DNA of 64,000 bases from JACKAL01 sp964400355. GTDB taxonomy: Bacteria > Bdellovibrionota > Bdellovibrionia > Bdellovibrionales > JAGQZY01. The position numbers and the translations under genes are program-made. This document shows positions 18,145 to 26,713 of this stretch, in pieces; position 1 is the stretch's first letter, and each line of letters opens with the position of its first letter. The stretch covers positions 1 through 64,000 of the forward strand of contig CAYNTO010000018.1 of NCBI GenBank assembly GCA_964400355.1, read 5' to 3'. Under the pieces are notes generated by a model, which worked only from the letters and a program-made list of their open reading frames with translations, had not been told where the DNA came from and searched no databases.

Positions 18145-18199
18145 TAACGGCGTGAGGAAGTCTCAAATGTTAAATGTTATCACGCACGTGTGGACCGAA
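18145..18199 (+). repeat. 55-bp direct repeat flanking the assembly gap, left copy
   Basis: These 55 bases are identical to 18300-18354 on the other side of the N run. The exact length of 55 matches a common assembler k-mer, so this is most likely one sequence shown twice, see the findings. Confidence 0.9.
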
Positions 18200-18299
18200 N
18201 NNNNNNNNNNNNNNNNNNNNNNNNNNNNNNNNNNNNNNNNNNNNNNNNNNNNNNNNNNNNNNNNNNNNNNNNNNNNNNNNNNNNNNNNNNNNNNNNNNN
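18200..18299. other. Assembly gap (100 N)
   Basis: Exactly 100 unknown bases, the conventional placeholder for a gap of unknown size. Flanked by identical 55-mers. Confidence 0.99.
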
Positions 18300-18354
18300 T
18301 AACGGCGTGAGGAAGTCTCAAATGTTAAATGTTATCACGCACGTGTGGACCGAA
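18300..18354 (+). repeat. 55-bp direct repeat flanking the assembly gap, right copy
   Basis: Identical to 18145-18199. It contains the first unit start of the 35-bp array that continues to 18438. Confidence 0.9.
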
Positions 18355-18438
18355 TCCCTAGGAGCGGCATCACGCACGTGTGGACCAAATCTCTCGGAAT
18401 GTTATCACCCACGTGTCATACCAATCTCTCGTTTCGCG
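18334..18438 (+). repeat. 35-bp tandem array downstream of the RAYT gene
   Basis: Three units start at 18334, 18369 and 18404, exactly 35 bp apart. The shared start is ATCACGCACGTGTGGACC (units 1 and 2), with unit 3 diverged (ATCACCCACGTGTCATACC). Each contains the palindrome CACGTG. The 35 bases before unit 1 look like a further degenerate copy. Units abut without unique spacers. Position next to a Y1 transposase suggests a REP-like array; copy number is uncertain because the gap lies inside it. Confidence 0.75.
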
Positions 18439-18801
18439 CTCCTACGCTGAGTCGGAGTGTCTCAATGTGAGACGATCGACACCGTTATATTCGAACTGCG
18501 CCTGAACTCGTTATCGATGGCGCCCACATCCATTCGCGGTGGCTCCATCGGTTCCCCCGCGCCCATGTGTTGGCGAAGCCCATATTCCCATCTGTTCACG
18601 TAGTCCATATAAATAGTCTTATAATGAGACATGCAAAATCTCCCAATCGCTGCCGCAAAAGGGCACCGTGGACTCTTGGGTGCGCAAAAGTGGCACTTGC
18701 GGTTCCCCTATGGCCCTTATTTTTGAGCCACCGGCTCCACGGCGTGGTCCCCCTTTTGCTCAGTAAAAGTACGGAGAACTATAAAGTTCGTGGAGGATAT
18801 T
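18439..18801. promoter_or_regulatory. Leader region of the motor cluster
   Basis: No ORF is supported. A small hairpin GTCTCA-ATG-TGAGAC lies at 18459-18473. TATAAT at 18620-18625 is the best -10 candidate; only a weak -35 (TTCACG, 19-nt spacer) lies upstream. If used, the transcript would have a leader of about 170 nt ahead of the exbB-like gene at 18802. Confidence 0.35.
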
Positions 18802-19464
18802 ATGTTTACACAATTAGGTTCAATGTTCGTACAAGGTGGCTTCTGGATGTACCCAATCATGGCTGTACAAATCGTTTCTTTAGCCCTCATCGTTGAAAGA
18901 TTCTGCGCTCTTTACTTGAGCCGTTCTATAAATGCCCGCAAAATCGTTGGAGATTTTGAAAAGGATATCAGATCGGGTGATATCGAAAAAGTGATCGAAA
19001 AAGCCGAGCGTTCTGGCAATGAGCCCCTCGCGGTTCTCGCTAAAGTGGGCGTTCAATCCACAATGGATCTTGGCGGTCGTGAAGAATTACAATTAAAAAT
19101 GGATGAGATTCTTATCGAAGAATCAGGCCGTGTGGATAAGCGTTTAGGTTTTATCTCCATGCTTGCCAACGTCGCCACTCTTCTTGGTCTTTTAGGTACA
19201 ATCGTAGGTCTTATTAAATCCTTCTCTTCTATATCTACTGCTTCCGCTGCCGAAAAAGCAAAACTTCTTGCTGAAGGCGTGGGCGAGGCGATGAATGCGA
19301 CAGCATACGGTCTTATCGTTGCGGTTCCAGCGTTGATCGCCTTTGGTGTTTTACAAAACCGCGCCAACACACTGTCTGAAGATCTCAACAAAGCAGCACT
19401 ACGAATGTTCATCTTTTTGGGTTTCAACGTAGAAGGTGTTCCTTCTAAACGTCGCAGCCGTTAA
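18802..19464 (+). CDS. ExbB/TolQ-family motor subunit (AglR-like)
   Basis: Start ATG 18802 follows GGAGGA; the in-frame GTG 18790 overlaps that site. 220 residues with three membrane spans (about 14-35, 107-130, 150-175), the MLANVATLLGLLGTIVGLIK signature and the AMNATAYGLIVAVPAL helix. Proton-channel subunit that powers a periplasmic effector. Two ExbD-type genes follow directly, the arrangement of the AglR-AglQ-AglS gliding motor in Myxococcus and its relatives, and of TolQ-TolR systems. The downstream AgmX-like gene favours the former. Confidence 0.85.
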   Translation: MFTQLGSMFVQGGFWMYPIMAVQIVSLALIVERFCALYLSRSINARKIVGDFEKDIRSGDIEKVIEKAERSGNEPLAVLAKVGVQSTMDLGGREELQLKMDEILIEESGRVDKRLGFISMLANVATLLGLLGTIVGLIKSFSSISTASAAEKAKLLAEGVGEAMNATAYGLIVAVPALIAFGVLQNRANTLSEDLNKAALRMFIFLGFNVEGVPSKRRSR

Positions 19465-19507
19465 TTTTAACTTTTAAACAGCACTACTCGCACGGGGAGA
19501 AAAGCTT

Positions 19508-19975
19508 ATGATGTCTGGTACTAGCGCCACTTCAGGTGGCAAAAAAACGATAGAAGTCGACTTGAACCTTATACCGTTCATCGACATGTTGTCGGCCTGC
19601 CTTAGCTTTTTACTCCTCACTGCGGTGTGGACGTTCGTAGGAACGGTAGATACGACACAAGCCATCGGTTCCGAAAGCACAGCGGGCGCAAACAATCCTC
19701 CATCGGTCGCTGTGCAAATGGACAAAGACAATAGCTTCGACTTTCAATTAAAAGATACAAAAGCCGCTCATAAAAATTTCTCAGTGAAAGCTGTAAAAGG
19801 CCAACCCAACTGGGATAAAATTGATAGCCTTCTTAAATCTATCAAAGCCAACAATCCCGAAATCAAAACATCTGTGGTGCTCACGCGTCCAGAAGTGAAA
19901 TACGGAAACACCATGCGTATCGTTGATGCGCTCAAGCGCGCCGAGATCAAAGATGTCGGCATTTCCCCCATGTAA
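19508..19975 (+). CDS. ExbD/TolR-family motor subunit (first copy)
   Basis: 155 residues with one N-terminal membrane helix (NLIPFIDMLSACLSFLLLTA) bearing the proton-pathway Asp. The periplasmic domain ends YGNTMRIVDALKRAEIKDVG, the standard ExbD finish. An in-frame ATG at 19511 is an equally good start. Pairs with the subunit at 18802; two different ExbD-type proteins would assemble with one ExbB, as in AglRQS. Confidence 0.85.
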   Translation: MMSGTSATSGGKKTIEVDLNLIPFIDMLSACLSFLLLTAVWTFVGTVDTTQAIGSESTAGANNPPSVAVQMDKDNSFDFQLKDTKAAHKNFSVKAVKGQPNWDKIDSLLKSIKANNPEIKTSVVLTRPEVKYGNTMRIVDALKRAEIKDVGISPM

Positions 19976-19987
19976 CAAGGACTAGCC

Positions 19988-20476
19988 ATGAAATCAAACC
20001 TCGGTAAATCACACATGCGCTCACCCCTCAAAGAAGGTTCACGCCTTCGCCCGTGGGGCCATCGTTTCCAAAAAACGATGCAAGCAACGATCACTTTGAC
20101 CTCTTTGATCGATGCTTTTGTGATCCTGGTTCTCTACTTAGTTGTGGCCAGCTCACCGTCGGATAACACCATAGACGTCGATAGCCAAATCAACCTGCCG
20201 CAAACAAAAATCATGACCGAGCCCGATGGTTCACCGGTTGTGGTTTACAAAAACAATCATTTTTATATCGATGACAAAGCTATCAGCGATTCGAATCTTA
20301 AAGATTCTTTAAAAGCCTTAGCTGCTAAGTTCGCTAGTTCATTTAAAAATAACGAAGCCGCTATAGTGATTCAAGCCGACGAAGACATTGGGTTTGAAAA
20401 ACTGCAGCCAGTTCTTATCGCTTCTTCTTACGCGGGCATCAAACACGTTAAGTTTGCTGTATTACAAAAGGATTAA
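19988..20476 (+). CDS. ExbD/TolR-family motor subunit (second copy)
   Basis: 162 residues. A basic cytoplasmic N-terminus (about 35 residues, longer than usual) precedes the membrane helix ITLTSLIDAFVILVLYLVV with its conserved Asp. The periplasmic part ends FEKLQPVLIASSYAGIKHVKF. AAGGA sits just before the start, 13 nt after the first ExbD gene. It is clearly divergent from that copy, so the two are not a recent duplication. Confidence 0.85.
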   Translation: MKSNLGKSHMRSPLKEGSRLRPWGHRFQKTMQATITLTSLIDAFVILVLYLVVASSPSDNTIDVDSQINLPQTKIMTEPDGSPVVVYKNNHFYIDDKAISDSNLKDSLKALAAKFASSFKNNEAAIVIQADEDIGFEKLQPVLIASSYAGIKHVKFAVLQKD

Positions 20477-20478
20477 TT

Positions 20479-23451
20479 ATGAAATCCACGTTTTTTCAGA
20501 AATCTATCGCTAGTGTTTTTGTTCTGGGCATGATCGCATCGACGGCCTTCTCTGAAAAAATGGACTTAGACACACATACCGCAGTTATCTCCAGGCTGGA
20601 GACGATTGTTAAGGATCTCGATAACAATGATGCTTCAAAAGTTCCATCTTCGCTCCGTTTAGCTGATCTTCTCGCTGACCGCGCCCGCTTGAAATCCCTT
20701 AAAGAGACTGAGCAAAACTGTAACAATTGCTTGAAAGCAAAACAAGATCGCCTCGCAGCTGTTAGCTACTACGATTTTGCCATACCACGTTTGACCGACG
20801 ACATTCGCGGAAGTGCCATGCTCCAAAAAGCACATTTGCATTTTTTCTTAGGTCAACTTAAAGAAACTGAAAATATCTATAACAAGATAACTAAAGAGGG
20901 ACACAAGCGCCACGGCCAGGATGTCCTTGGTCAAGCTCACGCCTCTTATGGTGACCTTTACTTTCAAAAAGCCGATTTTAAAAAAGCCAAAGCCGAATAC
21001 GAACGCGCTCTTATGATCGAACAAACTCCCAACAAAGGATTGGTTCACTACCGCCTGGCGTGGTGTATGTTCAATCTGGACCAAGTAGCAAGTTCCATTG
21101 CTAAAATGGAAATGATTCTGCAGACGCCAAAACTCACTGAAGTGAACAATGGCGACGGCCCCGTACAAGATGAGTCCTTTAAAGTTGACGTGGCTAAAGA
21201 TCTTGCTTCGTTCTACGCCCGCACCACCGTCACTCGAGCCACAGTGGATAAGCTCATACGTTTGAGCCCACAATCCGAAAAAATCACCAATATCTCCTTT
21301 CTAGGTTCTGAATTGGATCGTCTCGGTAAAAAGAAGCAGTCGGCGCTAGTGTGGCTCGTGTATTTAGACCAATCTGGCAAAGATAAAAATGCCCTCGAGG
21401 CACAGATCCGCTTGATGCGCCTTCGTCGCGACACAGGCGATGTAAAATCCGCTCTGGTCACGTTTGAAAACGTGCGTAAGATTTGGGAAGACGACGGTTG
21501 CGACGACAAGTGTGACCAATACCAGGCACAAATCAAAAACTGGATCATTGACTGGAACCGCGAAGAGAAAAAGCAACAGACTCTCGAACTCACGCAAGCA
21601 TTCCTGATCTATTCAAATATTTTCCCTCACGACGAAGAAATGTTCTTCTCGGGCGCCGTAGCCGCACAACAGCGCAAACAATTTATCCAAGCATTTGAAC
21701 TTTACAAAAAAGCCGCAGATGCCGCACACAAAAAATCCCGCAAACTCGATGCGAAACAGGCAAAGTCGGTTCTCACTATCCGCGACCAATCTCTTATCGC
21801 CGAGATGGACATCGCCGAAACACTTAAAAACCCAAACATGCGGCTTTCTGCCTATGTTCATTACCTGGAACTCCAACCCAAGGGCGAAAAAGACTTTGAA
21901 GTGCGCTACCAATTGGCCCAACTCAAGTTCGAAGCTAAAGACTACGAAAAATCGGCCAATGAATTTCGCGCTCTCGCTTTAGAAAAAACTAAGGGCAAGC
22001 GTGAGCTTCAGAAAACTGCAGCCACCATGTCGATTGAGTCGCTCATCCGCACAAAAAATGAACCTCTGATTCAAAAGTGGAGCTTAGAATATTCCAAAGC
22101 CTTTATCGAAGCGCGCAATGAGTTCGAGCTTATCCATAGAAAGGCCGTTCTCAATTCAACAGCGGCGAACATCAACTCTAAAAGTGCGTCTAACTCTGAT
22201 TTGGCCAACCTTAAAACCGTGTCTCTCGCCAAGAGCACCCCGGAAGAGAAAGTCATCTACTGGAAGAACGTATATCTCTTAGCGCTTCAGCTGCACAATT
22301 TTCCAGAAGCAAAGCTAGCTAACGTTCAACTTTTAAGTCTCAAAGATATTAAAGCCAATGATCATGAAGAGGCTGTACGAAACCGCATCTGGTTGGCCGA
22401 GCTCGAACTTGATTTTAAAACCGCTTATGCGTTCACAAAGCAACAATCCGGAAAAATGACTGCCGATCGCGCACTCAAACTGTTGTGGTTAGCTGAAATG
22501 GCTGGTCTCAATGGCTCAAAGCACGAAGACGATGTGCTGAAGCTTAGTAAAGACCGCACTCTTCGCGCCACTGTTATCGTAGGTAAAGTACAAAGAAGCG
22601 TTCATCCCATGAAGACGATGCAGCCGTACCTTAAAGAGTTGTCACAATCTCCAGATGTGTTGTCGCGTTTGGCTCTCGAAGTGTACTCGCGCACCAACAA
22701 CCGCGAAGTTCTTGAAAAAGCTTTTTCGTTCAAGAGTGTTAAGAATTCAGTCAACGGCGCGTTGATCGCACGTTTGTTGTTCTACCGAGAGCTCAACAAA
22801 GACATTTCGAATCTTCAATCATTGCGTCTACAGACCCGCAACGACAACCAGCTGAAGAAGTCCTTGGACGCTCGTTTAAAAGCACTGTCTCAATTTGAGA
22901 AACATGTGAATAGTGCTGTTCGCGGTAAGGATATCGTTTTACAAGCTATAACCTTAAATGTTCTCATGCTCGAAAACCAACGTTTATACAACGATCTATT
23001 AAAACTTCCAGCTCCCCGTGGTTTGAAAGGTCCTGATCTGGAGAAATACGCGACTTTGTTGGAGCAACAAGCGTCTCCGTACAAAAGAAAAGCCGGTCAG
23101 ATCTATGAAAAACTCGTAGTGGTGTGGACGGATGCTGCTTGGACTGAGGCGATGGCCAGCAACTACACCGCCGCTCGTATCGAATACAAGAGCGCCATGA
23201 AACAAGATATCGAACAGCTCATGAAGCATTCGCCATCGGGAAAACGCGCTTTGCTTGAAAAAGCGGTGAAAGAGCCGACCTCGATTCCCTCCGAAAAAGC
23301 AGTGGCGCAAGTGCGCGAAAAGGTTCGAAAGAACCCATTTGAATCCAGTCCGGTTGTTGAACTCAAAGACCTCGAAGCCCGTCGCGGTAACGATATTTTC
23401 GTAACCCATCTCGATGCGCGCCTTGAGCAAATGAAAAGGGTGATCCGATGA
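20479..23451 (+). CDS. Large periplasmic TPR-repeat protein
   Basis: 990 residues with signal peptide MKSTFFQKSIASVFVLGMIASTAFS. The N-terminal half has clear TPR units (for example SAMLQKAHLHFFLGQLKETENIYNKI is one helix pair, followed by GQAHASYGDLYFQKADFKKAKAEYERAL). The rest is helical with further degenerate repeats and a Cys pair (NCNNCLK). It starts two bases after the second ExbD stop and overlaps the next gene by four. In gliding-type machineries such TPR proteins form the periplasmic scaffold between motor and outer-membrane proteins. Confidence 0.8.
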   Translation: MKSTFFQKSIASVFVLGMIASTAFSEKMDLDTHTAVISRLETIVKDLDNNDASKVPSSLRLADLLADRARLKSLKETEQNCNNCLKAKQDRLAAVSYYDFAIPRLTDDIRGSAMLQKAHLHFFLGQLKETENIYNKITKEGHKRHGQDVLGQAHASYGDLYFQKADFKKAKAEYERALMIEQTPNKGLVHYRLAWCMFNLDQVASSIAKMEMILQTPKLTEVNNGDGPVQDESFKVDVAKDLASFYARTTVTRATVDKLIRLSPQSEKITNISFLGSELDRLGKKKQSALVWLVYLDQSGKDKNALEAQIRLMRLRRDTGDVKSALVTFENVRKIWEDDGCDDKCDQYQAQIKNWIIDWNREEKKQQTLELTQAFLIYSNIFPHDEEMFFSGAVAAQQRKQFIQAFELYKKAADAAHKKSRKLDAKQAKSVLTIRDQSLIAEMDIAETLKNPNMRLSAYVHYLELQPKGEKDFEVRYQLAQLKFEAKDYEKSANEFRALALEKTKGKRELQKTAATMSIESLIRTKNEPLIQKWSLEYSKAFIEARNEFELIHRKAVLNSTAANINSKSASNSDLANLKTVSLAKSTPEEKVIYWKNVYLLALQLHNFPEAKLANVQLLSLKDIKANDHEEAVRNRIWLAELELDFKTAYAFTKQQSGKMTADRALKLLWLAEMAGLNGSKHEDDVLKLSKDRTLRATVIVGKVQRSVHPMKTMQPYLKELSQSPDVLSRLALEVYSRTNNREVLEKAFSFKSVKNSVNGALIARLLFYRELNKDISNLQSLRLQTRNDNQLKKSLDARLKALSQFEKHVNSAVRGKDIVLQAITLNVLMLENQRLYNDLLKLPAPRGLKGPDLEKYATLLEQQASPYKRKAGQIYEKLVVVWTDAAWTEAMASNYTAARIEYKSAMKQDIEQLMKHSPSGKRALLEKAVKEPTSIPSEKAVAQVREKVRKNPFESSPVVELKDLEARRGNDIFVTHLDARLEQMKRVIR

Positions 23452-23744
23452 AATCGCTAATACTCATACTGTCTATATTCGTTTTTAGCTTCAATATAGC
23501 CGAGGCTAAGTCCAAGAAGAACAAGAAGGCGGAAAAGGTGAAAGTAACAAAAACTGTCACCAAAAATGCGCCTGAGAGCCAATTAGGGACCTCGTTCTCA
23601 TTTGATGCGGCTTCAGTGCGCGGTAAATATCAAATGGCTGGTCAAGGAGTTGCATCTGTAGAAGATGAGAAGGTTCTTGACGATTTATTGGGACTTCGCC
23701 GTTCGTTTAAGGACAGAGAATCACAAGAGTCGGCACGCTGGTAA
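23448..23744 (+). CDS. Small secreted protein of the motor cluster
   Basis: 98 residues with signal peptide MKSLILILSIFVFSFNIAEA, then a Lys-rich stretch (KSKKNKKAEKVKV) and a short domain (SFDAASVRGKYQMAGQG, DEKVLDDLLGLRRSFKDR). Overlaps the TPR gene by four bases, so it is translationally coupled. No family recognised; the conserved-looking C-terminal motif and location suggest a small structural partner in the periplasm. Confidence 0.65.
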   Translation: MKSLILILSIFVFSFNIAEAKSKKNKKAEKVKVTKTVTKNAPESQLGTSFSFDAASVRGKYQMAGQGVASVEDEKVLDDLLGLRRSFKDRESQESARW

Positions 23745-23809
23745 TCGCGTTGGAATTGAATGCTAGAAGCTTGGGTAAGAACTTTCGTAGGAACTTTAGG
23801 TAGGTAAAA

Positions 23810-25087
23810 ATGGGATGCTTTGTACTGCAAAATAAAAAGAGACAAACAGTCCGCACGTTTTTGTGGGAAAGCCCTTCATTAACGTTGGTTTACCGCAATG
23901 ATAGCGGTCGCATAGAAGCAGTGAACTCGGTAGATGCTCTCGATGAGCAAAAAATCCCTTACTCTGTTCTCGTCACCACGACTAAAGACGACGTTTATAA
24001 AAAAGACATCTCAATTGGTTCTTTCGGCTACTTGTCTTTCCAGTCGAAACCAACACTTGTATCTCCATCGTTTCAAATGGACGATGAAAAAGATGAAACA
24101 TTAAAAAAATCTCTCAAATGGTCCGCAATCACACACATTACAGTTATTAGCTTACTGATGCTGATCAGCTTTGTGGTGAATAAGTACTTTACAGAAAAAG
24201 CGCCCGAAGCCGTAGTGATCACATTAACTCCACCTAAAGACGTGGAGGAGTTTATTCCTAAGAAAAAAGTCGAAACTGTGAAAATGTCGGAGAAGAAGAT
24301 CCAAAAGGTCGCTAAGGTTCTTCCACAGGTTAAAAAATCGAATGTTACAAAAAAACTCACTCCTAAAAAAGTAACTGTCGTCAAGAACGTTCCTATTCGC
24401 AAAGATATCCCGGCAAATCGCAAAGGACCAAACGTTGCTAAGATGGGTGTACTCGGTGCACTGATGAACACCAAACAAAACAATAATAGTCTTGATTTGA
24501 ACGGTGTCGGTAACGGCGGTCGTGGTCGCGGTGGACGCGGTTACGGCGGTAATGGTGCTGGCGGTGGTGGTCTCGGCGAAGGCTTAAAAGGCGGAGCCAG
24601 TGGTGCTCTTCCTGGTAAAGGTCTTTTGGCGTCGAGCCCAGGAACTGGATCACAAGCACAGGGTGCTGGCGGTTATGGCTCTAGCGGTTCAGGCGGTGGA
24701 CGAAATGCCATCGGTGGCGCTTACTCTTTCCGCGGTCGTTCCGGTGCATTCATGGCGCCTCTCACTCACGAGGCTTCTGTAGAAAGCGGTCTTGATCGTG
24801 ATCAAATCGCAGCAGTTGTACAAAAAAACATGGGTCAAATTATTTACTGTTACGAAATGGGCCTTCAGTCTCAACCGAGCCTTAAAGGTCGCCTCACTGC
24901 CAACTGGATCATTAATGGTCGTGGCGGTGTGAACACAGCCGGAATCGCGCACTCCAGTGTTGGCGATGCCAAGGTTGAAAGTTGCATTACAGCTAAAATT
25001 AGAAATTGGAAATTTCCTAAGCCTATCGGTGGTGTGAATGTGGATGTGAACTATCCATTTGAGCTCCGTCGCGTGAGCCAAAGGTAA
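23810..25087 (+). CDS. AgmX/PglI C-terminal-domain (TonB-like) trans-envelope protein
   Basis: 425 residues. About 100 N-terminal residues are cytoplasmic and strand-rich, then one membrane helix (ITHITVISLLMLISFVV, near 106-125). The periplasmic part has a Lys/Pro region (FIPKKKVETVKMSEKK), a long Gly-rich segment (about 225-320) and a C-terminal domain (LDRDQIAAVVQKNMGQIIYCYE ... RNWKFPKP ... NYPFELR). That domain is the TonB-like AgmX/PglI tail found in myxobacterial gliding proteins. The architecture suits a protein that carries motor force from cytoplasm to outer membrane. Confidence 0.8.
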   Translation: MGCFVLQNKKRQTVRTFLWESPSLTLVYRNDSGRIEAVNSVDALDEQKIPYSVLVTTTKDDVYKKDISIGSFGYLSFQSKPTLVSPSFQMDDEKDETLKKSLKWSAITHITVISLLMLISFVVNKYFTEKAPEAVVITLTPPKDVEEFIPKKKVETVKMSEKKIQKVAKVLPQVKKSNVTKKLTPKKVTVVKNVPIRKDIPANRKGPNVAKMGVLGALMNTKQNNNSLDLNGVGNGGRGRGGRGYGGNGAGGGGLGEGLKGGASGALPGKGLLASSPGTGSQAQGAGGYGSSGSGGGRNAIGGAYSFRGRSGAFMAPLTHEASVESGLDRDQIAAVVQKNMGQIIYCYEMGLQSQPSLKGRLTANWIINGRGGVNTAGIAHSSVGDAKVESCITAKIRNWKFPKPIGGVNVDVNYPFELRRVSQR

Positions 25088-25103
25088 TCTCGGGGAGAGA
25101 TGT

Positions 25104-25862
25104 ATGAAAAAATGGATTATCATCGCCGCATTGATACTGACTTCAGTGAACGTGCATGCGAAAACAAAAAAATACCGCAAGTCTTCAGCTGGTAGCACCA
25201 GCTCACAGTCTTCGAACAAAACCATCAACATGGATTCGCAGTTCAATAGCTTAGGTTCGAACGAAGCGATCATGGAAAAGGCACGCGCCCTTCAGCCGAA
25301 TAACAGTATGAAGATCGTTCAAAAACGCGCCGTAGATCGTGACCTTCGTTTGGAGCTTGGCCTCAACTATGGTTATGTGGCCGGTGGTGACACTTATGTG
25401 CAAACCCAAAACCTCGGCGCTCAAATGGATTTTCACATAAATCCACGCTGGTCCATCGGAGCTCGTTACATCGATAACCGAAATGAACTCAACAGCGAAG
25501 CCGAGCGCATGTATGAATTCGCAAAAAATAATCCAGGCCTCGCCGTTGCTCCATCGGTGGATTATCCTCTTCAAACGTATCTTGGTATCATCAATTTTTA
25601 CCCCATCTATGGAAAAGTGAGCTGGTTTGAGTCGGCAGTGAGCCAATTCGATGTGTACCTCCTTGCCGGCGGTGGACAGATCAAGCTCGATAGCGGAACT
25701 TCGCCTATTTACACGGGCGGCGTAGGTGTTGGGATGTGGTGGACGAATCGTTTTTCTAGTCGTATCGAAGCTCGCTATCAACAATACAGAGATCGTATCG
25801 TCACTGGCGAACGCAGCATTGATTCTATGGTTTTCCAAGTTGGAATTGGGTTCATGTTATGA
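25104..25862 (+). CDS. Outer-membrane beta-barrel of the motor cluster
   Basis: 252 residues: signal peptide MKKWIIIAALILTSVNVHA, a polar linker of about 60 residues (Ser-rich, with a SNEAIMEKA segment), then a barrel of roughly 8-10 strands (LELGLNYGYVAGGDTY, FHINPRWSIGARYID, VYLLAGGGQIKLD, SRIEARYQQYRD). This fits the outer-membrane barrel type described in myxobacteria and Bdellovibrio near gliding and envelope genes. A GGGGAGAG ribosome site precedes the start. It is probably the outer-membrane partner of the AgmX-like protein. Confidence 0.8.
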   Translation: MKKWIIIAALILTSVNVHAKTKKYRKSSAGSTSSQSSNKTINMDSQFNSLGSNEAIMEKARALQPNNSMKIVQKRAVDRDLRLELGLNYGYVAGGDTYVQTQNLGAQMDFHINPRWSIGARYIDNRNELNSEAERMYEFAKNNPGLAVAPSVDYPLQTYLGIINFYPIYGKVSWFESAVSQFDVYLLAGGGQIKLDSGTSPIYTGGVGVGMWWTNRFSSRIEARYQQYRDRIVTGERSIDSMVFQVGIGFML

Positions 25863-26713
25863 TTAAGAAAATTGCCGCTCTCACAATCAGTACTATGATG
25901 TTGTCGAGCACAGTCTTCGCGCAAAACGCGGGGCTTGCGGCAATGTCCTCAACAGAAAAGCAAATTTTCACGAATGCTCGATCATTGTTTGAGCAAAAGA
26001 AATTTGCTGAAGCTCTCGTTGAATACAATAAAATCCCCCGCTCCTCAGATCGTTATCTTTTAGCTGTTGAGGAAAAAGCCTGGTCTCATATGCATTTAGA
26101 CCAGTATGATAAAGCCCTTGGTGAAGCTCGTACACTCACTTCTCCAGCATTGTCGGGGTTGGTGGGCACTGAGCCACATCTTTTACAAGCACTGGCACAA
26201 TTAAAAATTTGTGACTATGTGGGTGTGTTCAATACACTCAAAGATTTTAAAGCCAACAAAAGAGTGCAAATCGAAGCCATCCAGCAAATCGCCAAAAACA
26301 AACGCAATAGCGTGAGTCGTCAAACGTTGGACGCGTGGGTGCAAAACATCGAAGACTGGAAAAAGCTAGGTCCTGCACTCTCTCAGATGCCGCAGCTTTT
26401 TTATCATGACGTGGTGATGATCCGCGCCGCGAAAGTAAAGAATTTTATCGCCCTGGAGAACCGCCTTCAAGAACTGGCTGTACTCGAGAACAATGAAAAC
26501 TACAGAATTTTGCAAAAGTTAAACCTTATCGAAGTAGAAAGCGTACAACGCGTTCACATCGCCACTCAGTTTGATCGCAAGCAGGGTGAAACTATCGAAA
26601 AGGGCGAACATGATCTCGTATTTAAAGATTCCAACGAAGTGTGGTTGGATGAACTAGACAGTTACCAAGCAACTGTAAATCGTTGCAAGAAAAAATCGGG
26701 GAGGACAATGTGA
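25859..26713 (+). CDS. Periplasmic TPR-like protein
   Basis: 284 residues with signal peptide MIKKIAALTISTMMLSSTVFA. Residues 30-110 are TPR-like (IFTNARSLFEQKKFAEALVEYNKI is one unit, followed by AVEEKAWSHMHLDQYDKALGEA). The second half is a long charged helical segment. Overlaps both neighbours (ATGA upstream, TGATG downstream), which marks it as part of the same operon. Confidence 0.75.
   Translation: MIKKIAALTISTMMLSSTVFAQNAGLAAMSSTEKQIFTNARSLFEQKKFAEALVEYNKIPRSSDRYLLAVEEKAWSHMHLDQYDKALGEARTLTSPALSGLVGTEPHLLQALAQLKICDYVGVFNTLKDFKANKRVQIEAIQQIAKNKRNSVSRQTLDAWVQNIEDWKKLGPALSQMPQLFYHDVVMIRAAKVKNFIALENRLQELAVLENNENYRILQKLNLIEVESVQRVHIATQFDRKQGETIEKGEHDLVFKDSNEVWLDELDSYQATVNRCKKKSGRTM

Noticed and set aside
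18334..18438. CRISPR array
   Set aside because: Units abut at a constant 35-bp period with no unique spacers, and no cas gene is nearby.
18190..18450. ORF spanning the N run
   Set aside because: It reads through unknown bases and through the tandem array; no ribosome site and no protein-like composition.
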